Assembly: GCA_900112325.1 (NCBI GenBank)
Contig: FOLJ01000003.1
Coordinates: 372,001-436,000, forward strand
DNA: 64,000 nucleotides
Origin: Micromonospora sediminimaris
GTDB lineage: Bacteria; Actinomycetota; Actinomycetes; Mycobacteriales; Micromonosporaceae
Direction: 5' to 3'
Position numbers and translations under genes: made by a program. The notes beneath the pieces are model-generated. The model saw nothing but the letters and a program-made list of their open reading frames with translations, was not told the DNA's origin and made no database searches. The stretch's first letter is position 1. The number at the start of each line of letters is the position of its first letter. Below are positions 33,563 through 42,651 of the stretch, one piece after another.

Positions 33563-35761
33563 CTACCCGGTGAAGGACACCTCGATCGGCTCACCGGCGG
33601 GCATCCTCCGCACCGTCTCGCCGTACGGGCTGCGGACGCGCAGTCGTCGAGGCACCGCCGAGACCAGCCGGGCCCGCACCGCACCCGGCCACCACGCCAA
33701 CTCCTCGACGGTGACCCGCCCGGGACAGCGCACCCCGCGCAGGGTGCCACGGGGCAGCCCCGGCAACGGCGCCGGCAGCAGCCGCAGCCGGCCCGGCCGC
33801 CCCTGCACCAGCGCCTCGATCAGCACCGCCGGCAGGGCGTGCGCGGCGTCGGCGTTGTAGGTGACCCGACCCGGGTTGTGCGCGCTCATCAGCGACCGGA
33901 AGAACATGTCGTTGCCGACGATCTTGAGTAGGTTCGCTTCGACAAGTGGCCCGTCGTGCAGCCGGGCGGCGACCAGCGCCCGGTGCAGGCTGCCGTGCGC
34001 GGACAGGTTCTCCTCGCCCCGGCGGCGCAACGCCCGGTGCGCGGCGGCGGCCAGTTCCGGAGTGTCGTCGGGGTTGATCTCGTCCAGTGGCCACACCGGA
34101 TACAGGTGGCTGACGTGGCGGTGGTTCTCGTCGGCCCGGTAACCGGGCCACGCCCACTCGGTCAACGCACCGTCGGCATCGCGGCGGTACGGCGGCAGCC
34201 GCGCCGCCAACCGCGTCCACCGCCGCTGGCCGGTCAGCGCGGCGGCCACCGTGAACGCGTGCCGCGCCGCAGCGAGGTCCATGGTGGCGTTGACCGCCAC
34301 GTGCACCGCCGTGCCCGACTCGTCCAGCGGCCCGGTCTCCGCCGAGTACGACGGCACGAACCCCCACGTCCCGTCGTCGCCGGTGGCGGTCAGCACGTCG
34401 GCGAAGAACTCGGCCACCTCCACCAGCCAACCCGCCACCTCACCCAGCGGCTCCCCGGTCACCAGATGCCGCTCGTAGAGCGGGAACAGCAGCCAGTGCG
34501 CGCCCGGCAGCCACGCCGCGAACGGCCAGTCCGGATGCAGATGGAACAGGTGGCCGTGTTCGCCGTCGGTGCGGCTGGGCGCCAGCAGGCCGCGGGCGCC
34601 GTAGATGGCGCGGGCGTTGCGTCGCCAGTGTTCGACCTGGGCGCGTACCAGCCGGGCGTGTGCCTCGGTGACCTCCGGCAGGGCCGCCACGTTGGCCGAG
34701 GCCAGTTGCAGGTTGAGGTTGGCGTCGGTGGTGAAGTCGCCGGCCCAGGCCGCGTCCCACGAAGCGAGCCACAACCCGGTCAGCCGGGGTGGCAGCACAC
34801 CACTGGCGCTGAGCAACAGGTAACGCCCGGCGTGGAACAGCCGCTCCAGCAGCGCCGCGTCCAGCGTGTGCGGGTGGGCGGCCTGCCGGGCCAGCAGGTC
34901 ACCGACCGGCAACGCCCGCTGCGCCGCCGGCACCGCCAGGTCCAGCTCGACCCGCCGGTACGCCGGGGTGTGCCGGGCCGTGTGCCGGGCGAGCAGGTCA
35001 CCGTAGCGGGCGTCGCGGTGGGCGGTCAGCCGGCGCTGCAACGCCCCGGTACGCCACCGGTCGCGCGGGCGGTCGAGGACCGTCAGCAGCAGGGCGGGCC
35101 CGTCGACGTGCACCTGGTCGCCGTCGATCTCGACCGCGCCGCGCAGCAGGGTCAACCCCTCGAAGCCGTACGCCGCGCCGGCGGTCGGGTAGCGGGCCCG
35201 CACCCGCAGGAAGACCAGCCCGTCGCGGCGGTACGCCGACACCGCGTAGCGCAGCCCGGCGGGGCGGCCGGGCAGTTCGCCGGTCGCCCCGACCCGGCAG
35301 GCTCCCATGTCCAGCCGGGTGACGATCAGCCGGTCGGTACGCGAGACGAACGAGCGGCGGCTTCCGCCGGCCCACCGCACCACGACCTCGCCGGTGTCGA
35401 AGTCGGTGTACCGGCGGTAGTCGCCCACCGGTGGGCCGTCGGCGTCGACGGTGAGCGCGAAGCCGGGATGAAACGACTGGGTCCAGCGCAGCATGCCGTC
35501 ACCGGCCAGCAGCTGGCTGGCCTGCGCCCGCCGACCGGTCAGGATCAACCGCCGGATCCGGGGCAGCAGCGCGGCCAGCCGCGGCGGGCGGGCGTCGTGG
35601 GTGCCGTTGGGCAGCACGAACCGGTGGTGGTTGACCACGATGCGTTCGGCCCACGGCCGGCCGTGCACCATGATCCCGTACTCGCCGTTGCCGGCGAGCA
35701 GGGCGTCCTGCCAGTCGGTGGCCGGTGCGGTGTCCCAGATCCGGTGGACCGGACCGGTCAC
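33563..35761 (-). CDS. GH95-family glycosidase, probable alpha-L-fucosidase
   Basis: A 732-residue cytoplasmic glycosidase. The N-terminal beta-sandwich starts with the family's IWDTAPATDWQDALLAGNGEYG; the (alpha/alpha)6 barrel carries NLNLQ (the paired Asn of the GH95 active site) and HRHVSHLYPVWP, a GH95 signature. GH95 enzymes act on alpha-1,2-fucosyl, and some on alpha-L-galactosyl, ends. It starts at a GTG overlapping the LacI stop (GTGA) and is the last gene of the GH3-LacI-GH95 operon. No signal peptide, so substrates must be imported. Confidence 0.9.
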   Translation of the reverse strand: MTGPVHRIWDTAPATDWQDALLAGNGEYGIMVHGRPWAERIVVNHHRFVLPNGTHDARPPRLAALLPRIRRLILTGRRAQASQLLAGDGMLRWTQSFHPGFALTVDADGPPVGDYRRYTDFDTGEVVVRWAGGSRRSFVSRTDRLIVTRLDMGACRVGATGELPGRPAGLRYAVSAYRRDGLVFLRVRARYPTAGAAYGFEGLTLLRGAVEIDGDQVHVDGPALLLTVLDRPRDRWRTGALQRRLTAHRDARYGDLLARHTARHTPAYRRVELDLAVPAAQRALPVGDLLARQAAHPHTLDAALLERLFHAGRYLLLSASGVLPPRLTGLWLASWDAAWAGDFTTDANLNLQLASANVAALPEVTEAHARLVRAQVEHWRRNARAIYGARGLLAPSRTDGEHGHLFHLHPDWPFAAWLPGAHWLLFPLYERHLVTGEPLGEVAGWLVEVAEFFADVLTATGDDGTWGFVPSYSAETGPLDESGTAVHVAVNATMDLAAARHAFTVAAALTGQRRWTRLAARLPPYRRDADGALTEWAWPGYRADENHRHVSHLYPVWPLDEINPDDTPELAAAAHRALRRRGEENLSAHGSLHRALVAARLHDGPLVEANLLKIVGNDMFFRSLMSAHNPGRVTYNADAAHALPAVLIEALVQGRPGRLRLLPAPLPGLPRGTLRGVRCPGRVTVEELAWWPGAVRARLVSAVPRRLRVRSPYGETVRRMPAGEPIEVSFTG

Positions 35762-36831
35762 CGGGCTGCCGCCCGACCGTCGTGCGGCACCGGCGCGCCG
35801 GTGGCCGCGGCCGTGCTGTCCCGGACGGTCAGTCGGGGTTCCAGCAGCGTCACCTGCGGGGTCGGCTCGTCCCGCAGCTTGCGCATGAGCAGCGACACGG
35901 CCTGCCGGCCGATCTCCTCGGCGGGTACCGGCACCGAGGTCAGGCGGGGGCTGGCGTGCTCGGCGAACTGGTCCGGGCAGACGGCCACCACCGACACGTC
36001 ATCGGGCACCCGTCGACCCAGTGCGGCCAGCGTCGCCTGCACCGGCCCGACCGCCGCCTCGTTCTGCACCACCAGGGCGGACAGCTCCGGTTGCCGGGCG
36101 AACAGCTCGACCACCCGTGCGTGCACCTCGGCGGCGTTCTCCTCGCAGGGCAGCGCGACCGCCTCAACGCCGTGCCGGGCCGCCGCCTCGACCACGCCCG
36201 CCCGGGTGCGGTGGGCGAATCCGGTGCCCCGGTCGTAGACGGCGGCAGGGGCGCCGAGCAACGCGATGCTGCGGTGGCCGAGCCCCGCCAGGTGTTCCAC
36301 GCAGACCTGCCCGGCCCGGTGGAAGTCCAGGTCCACACAGGTCAGCCCGTCGGTCTCGGCGGGCAGCCCGATCAGCACGCTGGGCCGCCCCAGCCCGCGC
36401 AGCAGCGGTACCCGCACGTCGTGCAGTTCCACGTCCATCACCAGCACCCCGTCGACCAGGGCGCCGGCGGCGATGCGGTGCAACCCCTGCGGGCCCTCGT
36501 CGGAGGTCAGCAGCAGCACGTCGTGGTCGTGACCGCGGGCGGAGGTCACCACCGCCGTGGCGAACTGCATCACCACCGGCACCTGGATGCCCGAGCGCAG
36601 CGGCAGCACCAACGCGATGACGTTGGCGCGGCGGCTGGCCAGGGCCCGCGCGCCCGCGTTCGGGTGGTAGCCGAGCAACCGGACGCTGGCCAGCACCCGG
36701 TTGCGGGTCAGCTCCGAGATGGCCCGCTTGCCGCTGAGCACGTACGACACGGTGCTCACCGCGACACCGGCGTGCCGGGCCACGTCGGCGATGGTGGGTT
36801 GACCGGACGGTACCCGGCCCCGCCCGCTCAC
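35758..36831 (-). CDS. LacI-family transcriptional regulator
   Basis: A 357-residue repressor with the LacI helix-turn-helix at residues about 13-32 (TIADVARHAGVAVSTVSYVL), hinge, and sugar-sensing domain. It starts at a GTG overlapping the GH3 stop and its own stop overlaps the GH95 start, so enzyme and regulator are made together. The perfect palindromes upstream of the GH3 gene are probable operators, giving autoregulation. Confidence 0.95.
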   Translation of the reverse strand: MSGRGRVPSGQPTIADVARHAGVAVSTVSYVLSGKRAISELTRNRVLASVRLLGYHPNAGARALASRRANVIALVLPLRSGIQVPVVMQFATAVVTSARGHDHDVLLLTSDEGPQGLHRIAAGALVDGVLVMDVELHDVRVPLLRGLGRPSVLIGLPAETDGLTCVDLDFHRAGQVCVEHLAGLGHRSIALLGAPAAVYDRGTGFAHRTRAGVVEAAARHGVEAVALPCEENAAEVHARVVELFARQPELSALVVQNEAAVGPVQATLAALGRRVPDDVSVVAVCPDQFAEHASPRLTSVPVPAEEIGRQAVSLLMRKLRDEPTPQVTLLEPRLTVRDSTAAATGAPVPHDGRAAAR

Positions 36832-39275
36832 CGGACTCCGCTCGTGGCGTGCGGCCGGGCCGGCGGCGTGAGTGGCTCACCGCGTACGGCCACCGCGCCG
36901 ACCAGCCGCACGTCGGTCGCGGAACGCCCGACCAGCACGGTGTGGGTGGCGTCCTCCACCACGAAGCTGCCCGCCTCGGCGTCCCACCAGCTCAGCTCGG
37001 CGCTGCGCAGCCGCAGCGTGACGGTACGCCGTTCGCCGGGGGAGAGGACGATCCGGGCGAAGTCGCGTAGTTGCCGCAGCGGCTGCTTCACCCGGGAGCG
37101 CCGTTGCCGGGTGTAGAGCTGCACCACCTCGACACCGGGACGGTCACTGGTGTTCGTGACGTCCACGCTCACCTCCACCTCCTCGCCGACGCTCACCGTC
37201 GTGGCGCTCAACCGCAGGTCGCGGTAGTCGAACTCGGCGTAGGACAGTCCGTGCCCGAACGGGTACAGCGGCTCACCCCGGTAGTACAGGTAGGTGGAGT
37301 CCGCGCCGATCACGTCGTAGTCGAGCAGGTCGGGCAGGTCGGCGGTGTCGGCGTACCAGGTCTGGGTGAGCCGGCCACCGGGGTCGACGTCGCCGAGGAG
37401 CACCTCGGTCAGGGCGCGGCCGTGTTCCTGCCCGCCGTGCGCCGACCAGAGCACCGCCGGCAGCTGCTGTTGTGCCCAGCCCAGCGCGTACGGGTAGCTG
37501 CTGGTCACCACCAGCACGGTGCGCGGGTTGGCGGCGTGCACGGCGCGCAGCATCGCCTCCTGCCGGGCCGGCAGGGCCAGGTCGAGACGGTCCTCGGTCT
37601 CGCGTCCGTTGACCATCGGGTGGTTGCCAAGGGTCACCACCGCCACGTCGGCGGCGGCGGCCAGTTCGGCGGCCCGCGCCGCGCCGTCGGTGACCAGGTC
37701 GATGCCGAAGCCGGTGCCGGCCTGCCGGTCGTCGCCGTCGACCCGCAGCCGGCCGTCCTGGTCCACGGTGACGTACCGGTCGGTGGCCAGGTGGCGCAGC
37801 AGCACGGTGCCGTCGGGCAGCGGGTCGAACTGGAAGGTTTCCCGGACCACCCAGCCGCCGGGGCCGGACCGGTCGTTGACAAGCGCGCCGTCGTCGTCGA
37901 CGCCGACGTGGCGGCCGTTGCCGACGGCCCGCAACGCGATGGTGTCCCGACTCCAGTCGAACACGTCGAACGAGGCCGGGTCGTCGCCGACGGTCAGCGG
38001 CCCGCCCTCGGCATCGTCGGTGCAGCCCACGTAACGGTCACCCACCCGCAGCGCGATCCGGTCGGCACCCGGGTGGGTGGTGATCGTCGGCAGCCGCTCG
38101 GCCAGCCCCGCGAGGGTGCTGATCGCGTACGGCAGGGTGCCGCTGTACCAGTCGGTGTGCACGGTGTCGGCGAGCGGACCGAGCACCGCGATCCGCAGGT
38201 CGGGCGCGAGCGGCAGCAGCCCCCGGTTGCGCAGCAGCACGATGGACTGCCGGGCGGCCTCCCGGGCCAGGTCCCGGTGCGCCGGGCAGTCGATCACCTC
38301 CGGGCCGGTCTGGGCGTACGGGTCGGTGTGCGGGGGATCGAGGTCGCCCAGCCGCAGCCGGACGGTGAGCACCCGACGGACCGCCCGGTCCACGTCGGAC
38401 TCGGTGATCAGTCCACGGCCCAGGGCCTCGGTGAGGTGTCGTCGGGTGGGCGCGCTGTCGGTGTCGTCCTCGGTGAAGCTGTCGATCCCGGCGCGTAGCG
38501 CCGCGGCGAATCCGTCGACGTGGTCGGGCAGGTGGCCCTGCACCCCGGCGATGTTGCTCACCGCCCCCGCGTCGCCGACGACGAGAACCTCGCCGGGCGC
38601 CCACCGGCGCAGCTCACCGTCGATCAGCGGGCTCAGGTGCGCTGGCACCCCGTCGACCAGGTTGTACGCGGCCATCGCGGCGACCGCCGCGTCGGCGGCG
38701 AGGGGGGCGCGGAACGCTGGAAGTTCGTACTCGTGCAGCACCCGGGGTGGCAGGTCGCTGGAGGTGGTGGCCCGGTCGGTCTCGTTGTTGTAGCCGAGGA
38801 AGTGCTTGACCGTGGGGGCGGTACGCAGCCGCTGAGGATGCCCGCCACGAAGCCCCTGGGCGTAGGCGGTGGCGAGTCGGCCGGTCAGCCACGGATCCTC
38901 CGACCAGCCTTCCTCGTTGCGTCCCCAGCGCGGGTCGCGCAGCGGGTTGACCACCGGCGCCCACACGTTGAGGCCGACGCGCTGCGGGTCGGTGTGGTGT
39001 TTGGCGCGTACCTCGACGCCGACGGCGTCACCGACGGCGCGTACCAGGTCGGGGTTCCAGCTGCTGGCCAGGCCGATGGCCTGGGGGAAGACGGTCGCCG
39101 GTCCGAGCCAGGCGACGCCGTGCAGTGCCTCGGTGCCGGTGCGGAAGCCGGGCAGGCCGAGCCGGGGGACGGGGGTCTGCCACTGGTGCAGCAGCCCGAT
39201 CTTCTCCGGCAGGGTGAGTCGGGCGAGCAGGTCGTCGACGCGGTCTCGGATCGGGGGCGTGGTGCGGTCGGTCAT
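36828..39275 (-). CDS. GH3-family beta-glycosidase with beta-trefoil-like insertion
   Basis: An 815-residue enzyme of the beta-glucosidase/beta-xylosidase group. The first barrel has KHFLGYNNE (residues 157-165) and the nucleophile Asp235 in VVGDAGAVS; the second alpha/beta domain and the C-terminal fibronectin III-like domain (GVEVVQLYTRQ, LSPGERRTVTLRL) follow. Residues about 404-530 are an insertion with fascin-like repeats (RYVGCTDD, RHVGVDDDG, RYVTVDQDGRL) that may bind carbohydrate. No signal peptide. The ATG at 39275 is chosen because upstream sequence holds operators. First gene of the operon. Confidence 0.93.
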   Translation of the reverse strand: MTDRTTPPIRDRVDDLLARLTLPEKIGLLHQWQTPVPRLGLPGFRTGTEALHGVAWLGPATVFPQAIGLASSWNPDLVRAVGDAVGVEVRAKHHTDPQRVGLNVWAPVVNPLRDPRWGRNEEGWSEDPWLTGRLATAYAQGLRGGHPQRLRTAPTVKHFLGYNNETDRATTSSDLPPRVLHEYELPAFRAPLAADAAVAAMAAYNLVDGVPAHLSPLIDGELRRWAPGEVLVVGDAGAVSNIAGVQGHLPDHVDGFAAALRAGIDSFTEDDTDSAPTRRHLTEALGRGLITESDVDRAVRRVLTVRLRLGDLDPPHTDPYAQTGPEVIDCPAHRDLAREAARQSIVLLRNRGLLPLAPDLRIAVLGPLADTVHTDWYSGTLPYAISTLAGLAERLPTITTHPGADRIALRVGDRYVGCTDDAEGGPLTVGDDPASFDVFDWSRDTIALRAVGNGRHVGVDDDGALVNDRSGPGGWVVRETFQFDPLPDGTVLLRHLATDRYVTVDQDGRLRVDGDDRQAGTGFGIDLVTDGAARAAELAAAADVAVVTLGNHPMVNGRETEDRLDLALPARQEAMLRAVHAANPRTVLVVTSSYPYALGWAQQQLPAVLWSAHGGQEHGRALTEVLLGDVDPGGRLTQTWYADTADLPDLLDYDVIGADSTYLYYRGEPLYPFGHGLSYAEFDYRDLRLSATTVSVGEEVEVSVDVTNTSDRPGVEVVQLYTRQRRSRVKQPLRQLRDFARIVLSPGERRTVTLRLRSAELSWWDAEAGSFVVEDATHTVLVGRSATDVRLVGAVAVRGEPLTPPARPHATSGVR

Positions 39276-39310
39276 GGTGGATCGCCTTCCAGTGCCCGGC
39301 GCGCCGGAGG

Positions 39311-39324
39311 TCGAAGCGCTTCGA
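39311..39324. promoter_or_regulatory. LacI-type operator, perfect palindrome
   Basis: TCGAAGCGCTTCGA is a perfect 14-base palindrome 35 bases upstream of the GH3 start. Its core AAGCGCTT is the same as in the operator before the Gfo/Idh trio. Confidence 0.75.
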
Positions 39325-39387
39325 CGGCGGATGGCCGAGCGGCCTCGCAGGTCATGGTGGGGTGACGGTCGTCGGCCCGGACGCTGG

Positions 39388-39399
39388 CGAAGCGCTTCG
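39388..39399. promoter_or_regulatory. Second LacI-type operator
   Basis: CGAAGCGCTTCG repeats the first palindrome 76 bases further upstream, about seven helical turns away, so two repressor dimers could act together by looping. Confidence 0.7.
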
Positions 39400-39530
39400 A
39401 CAAACCGTGGAAAGCAAGCCGCCCCGGGTGCCCGTGCGGAGCGGCTCGCTTCGAGGTTGGCACCTGGGACGGGTCGGGTCAAGACTCCGACCGGCCGAGC
39501 GGGTATCGACCGGTGACGTTGCCCGCCGGG

Positions 39531-40793
39531 TCAGCGGGCGGGCAGCCGTCCGGCCTCGACGGTGGCCAGTGCGGCGGTTGCGCCGCCGAGCGCGGCGGCC
39601 GTGTCCAGGGTGGAGGCTTCCAGCCGGCAGCCGCCGGCGCCGGGGGCGTGGGCCCGGGCGGCCAGCTCCGACCGGGCCGCCGGCAGCAGCCAGGGTGCCA
39701 GGGTGGCGAGATGGTCGCCGAGCACGACCGTCTCCGGGTTGAGCAGGTCGGCCAGGACGGCGACGCCGCGGCCCAGGTGCCGGCCGATCTCGGCCAGGCC
39801 GCTGCACACCCCCGGATCGTCCTGCCGGGCCAGCGCCACGATCCGGGTCAACTCCGGCAGGTAGTCGAGGACCGGGCCGTCGGCCTCGGCATCGGGCAGC
39901 AGCCGGTGTACCACGGCGGGCAGGCCGACCAGGGCGGTCAGGCAGCCGTGGACGCCGCAGGCGCACGACGGCCCGTTCGGATCCAGCGGCAGGTGCCCGA
40001 TCGCCCCGGCGAAGCCACGCCCGCCGCGGAGCAGTCGTCCGGCGGCGATGATGCCGGCGTCGACGGTGAGACCGCCGGTCAGGTGGACCAGTTCGGTGGT
40101 GCCCGCGTGACCGCCGTGCCGCTGCTCGGCGAGGGCGGCCAGGTTGGCGACGCTGTCGACCCCGACGGCGAACTCCGGATCCCGCAGGATGGCGCGCAGT
40201 TCCGCCGCGACCGGCACGTCCCGCCAGCCCAGGGCGCTGGCCAGTGGCACCGCGCCGGACGGGTCGACAAGGCCGGGTACGCCGACGGTGAGGCCCAGCA
40301 CGGTGCGGCCCTGCGCGGTGACCCGCCCGACCGCCCGCCGGGCGAGCGCGGCCAGGGCGCGCAGCGTCTCGGTGGGGGGCACGGTGGTCGCGGCGAAGGC
40401 CCGCCGCCAGGTCAGCAGCCGGCTGCCGCCTAGGTCGATGGCGACAGCCACCAGCTCGTCGGGGCCGATCTGCAGGCCCAGCGCGGCGTACGGCTCGCCG
40501 TCGAGGACCAGCATCGTGGCGGGTCGGCCGACCCGGTTCTCGGTGAGCCCGGTCTCGCGGACCAGCCGCTTGTCGATCAGCTCGGTCACCAGGCTGGAGA
40601 CGGTGGCCTTGTTCAGGCCGGTGCGGGCGGCGATGTCGGCGCGGGAGCAGGGGGCGTGCAGGCGTACGTGCCGCAGCACCACCGCCCGGTTGGCGACGCG
40701 GACGTCACCGAGGTCGGTCGGCTGCGGTTCGTTGTGGATGCTGATCACGATCTGCCCGCTCCCTGCGCCGGTGTCGCGGCGCGCGTCCATCAT
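39531..40793 (-). CDS. ROK-family transcriptional regulator
   Basis: A 420-residue sugar-responsive repressor (NagC/XylR type). An N-terminal winged helix (SRADIAARTGLNKATVSSLV, about residues 50-69) precedes the ROK kinase-like domain with LGLTVGVPGLVD, and the zinc motif CACGVHGC. It diverges from the sugar ABC importer across 150 bases that carry an AGTT-N17-AACT site, the best candidate for its operator. Two adjacent ATG codons (40793, 40790) and a GTG at 40748 are possible starts; the longest is given. Confidence 0.93.
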   Translation of the reverse strand: MMDARRDTGAGSGQIVISIHNEPQPTDLGDVRVANRAVVLRHVRLHAPCSRADIAARTGLNKATVSSLVTELIDKRLVRETGLTENRVGRPATMLVLDGEPYAALGLQIGPDELVAVAIDLGGSRLLTWRRAFAATTVPPTETLRALAALARRAVGRVTAQGRTVLGLTVGVPGLVDPSGAVPLASALGWRDVPVAAELRAILRDPEFAVGVDSVANLAALAEQRHGGHAGTTELVHLTGGLTVDAGIIAAGRLLRGGRGFAGAIGHLPLDPNGPSCACGVHGCLTALVGLPAVVHRLLPDAEADGPVLDYLPELTRIVALARQDDPGVCSGLAEIGRHLGRGVAVLADLLNPETVVLGDHLATLAPWLLPAARSELAARAHAPGAGGCRLEASTLDTAAALGGATAALATVEAGRLPAR

Positions 40794-40857
40794 CGCGTAC
40801 CGCGCTGGCGGGGCCGACCAGGCCGCCAGCGCTGTCTTGTGGGACGGATTGCCGTCG

Positions 40858-40888
40858 ATTAGTTTGTTCGGCTAGAACCCCAACTAAT
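40858..40888. promoter_or_regulatory. Putative ROK operator
   Basis: ATTAGTT and AACTAAT are a perfect 7-base inverted repeat with a 17-base spacer, between the divergent ROK gene and ABC importer. The same AGTT-N17-AACT layout recurs at 47093-47123. Confidence 0.65.
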
Positions 40889-40943
40889 CCTAGCCGGAGT
40901 CCCCCGCTCCGCAAACCGTTATCGACGACGAAGGGAGTGCGCC

Positions 40944-42608
40944 GTGACGCCTTCTGCGCGCACATCCACCGACCGCCGGACCATGCTGCGGCTGATCGGC
41001 CTCGGCGCCGCCGCGACCGTGGGCGGCGGCGCCCTGGCCGGTTGCAGCAAGGAGGCCGGCAGCCAGGGCAGCGCCACGAACGCCGACGCCATCAAGGCGG
41101 TGCTGCCCACCTACAAGCCGGCCGAGCTGCTCAAGCCGGACATCCCCGGCGAGGGCCCGATCCCGCACGGCTACCTCAGCTACCCGCGCGAACTCGTCGA
41201 CGCGGTCACCGAGACACCCGGCCGGGGTGGTCCGCCGATCCAGACGATGAGCCCCTGGTGGGGGCCGACCCCGCCGCCGCTGGGCCGCAACTCCTACCTG
41301 GGCGCGGTGAACGGCAAGCTCGGCGTGGAGGTCAACCCGAGCCTGCAGGACGGCCTGACCTACGCCGACAAACTCAACGCCATGCTCGGTGCCCGCGACG
41401 TGCCGGAGCTGCTGTCCGCGCCGAACTGGGAGGTGGACAAGGTCGCCCGGTTCTCCGACGCGGTCAAAGCGTTGTTCACCGACCTGACCGACCACCTTCA
41501 GGGCGACAACGCGGCGAAGTACCCGTACCTGGCGGCGCTGCCCAGCGGCGCCTGGGAGTACTCGGTCTGGGGTGGGCGGCTCTACGCCGTGCCGTTCCCC
41601 ACCGACGGTCCGTTCGCGTGGGCCATGTTCTACCGCAAGGATCTGCTCGGCGCCGCCGGCCTGGCCACCCCCACCAGCCCCGACGAGCTGTACGAGTTCG
41701 GCAAGAAGGCCACCGACCCGGCCAAGGGCGTGTGGGCCTTCGGCAGCGTCTTCGAAATGATCCAGCAGTACTTCGGCTGCAACCAGACCTGGCGCAAGAA
41801 GCCCGACGGCGGTCTGCAGCACAAGTTCGAGGACCCGGCGTTCGAGGCGGCGCTGGCGTTCACCGCCCGGCTGTTCGCCGAGGGCCTGGTACACCCGGAC
41901 ACGGCGGAGAGCAAGGGCGAGGACGAGAAGCAACTGTTCAACTCCGGCAAGATCCTCATGTACCGTGACGGCCTCGGCGCCTGGCAGGGCATGCAGAGCG
42001 AACGGGTCAAGGAGCTGCCCACCTTCGACATGCAGCCGCTGCCGGTCTTCGGCGCGCAGGGCGCCCAGCCGGTCATCTGGGGCAGCGAGAAGCCGATCTT
42101 CTACACCTTCCTCAAGAAGGACCTGCCCGCCGAGCGGGTCGACGAGATGCTGCGGGTGCTCAACTGGTGTGCCGCCCCGTTCGGCAGCCGGGAGTTCGAG
42201 CTGCGCGAGTACGGCGTGGAGGGACAGCACTTCACCCGGGGCGCCGACGGCACGCCGGCGCTCACCGAGCTGGGCCGTAAGGAACTCGGCGCGCAGTACA
42301 CCCACATCGGCGGCCGGGTGCCGGTCAAGGTGCGCAGCGGCGACACCCCGAACTACGTGCAGGACTACATCGGGTACTACCGCAACCACATCGGCCAGAT
42401 GGAGCAGGACCTGTTCGCCGGGATCAAGCTGGAGCTGCCGGCGAACTGGTCGAAGATCATCCAGCCGACCGAGGACAAGATCCGCGACATCCTGCGCGGC
42501 CGTCGCCCGGTGAGCGACCTGGCCCAGGTGCGCAAGGAGTTCCTCGACACCGGTGGCGAGGAGGGCCGCGCGTTCCACGAGAAGGCGCTCGCCGACAACG
42601 GCCGATGA
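40944..42608 (+). CDS. Sugar ABC transporter substrate-binding lipoprotein
   Basis: A 554-residue extracellular solute-binding protein (family 1, LplA-like). The N-terminus has a twin-arginine-like RRTMLRLIGLG, a hydrophobic stretch and the lipobox LAGC (Cys about 34). The mature part is long (520 residues), as in the LplA group that binds oligosaccharides. The GTG at 40944 has GAAGGGA upstream. Two permease genes follow; no ATPase is encoded nearby, so a shared MsiK-type ATPase elsewhere is expected, as usual in actinomycetes. Confidence 0.94.
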   Translation: MTPSARTSTDRRTMLRLIGLGAAATVGGGALAGCSKEAGSQGSATNADAIKAVLPTYKPAELLKPDIPGEGPIPHGYLSYPRELVDAVTETPGRGGPPIQTMSPWWGPTPPPLGRNSYLGAVNGKLGVEVNPSLQDGLTYADKLNAMLGARDVPELLSAPNWEVDKVARFSDAVKALFTDLTDHLQGDNAAKYPYLAALPSGAWEYSVWGGRLYAVPFPTDGPFAWAMFYRKDLLGAAGLATPTSPDELYEFGKKATDPAKGVWAFGSVFEMIQQYFGCNQTWRKKPDGGLQHKFEDPAFEAALAFTARLFAEGLVHPDTAESKGEDEKQLFNSGKILMYRDGLGAWQGMQSERVKELPTFDMQPLPVFGAQGAQPVIWGSEKPIFYTFLKKDLPAERVDEMLRVLNWCAAPFGSREFELREYGVEGQHFTRGADGTPALTELGRKELGAQYTHIGGRVPVKVRSGDTPNYVQDYIGYYRNHIGQMEQDLFAGIKLELPANWSKIIQPTEDKIRDILRGRRPVSDLAQVRKEFLDTGGEEGRAFHEKALADNGR

Positions 42609-42651
42609 ACGGACGAAGGAGCGTGCCGCCGACCGGTGCCGGGGTGCGGTC

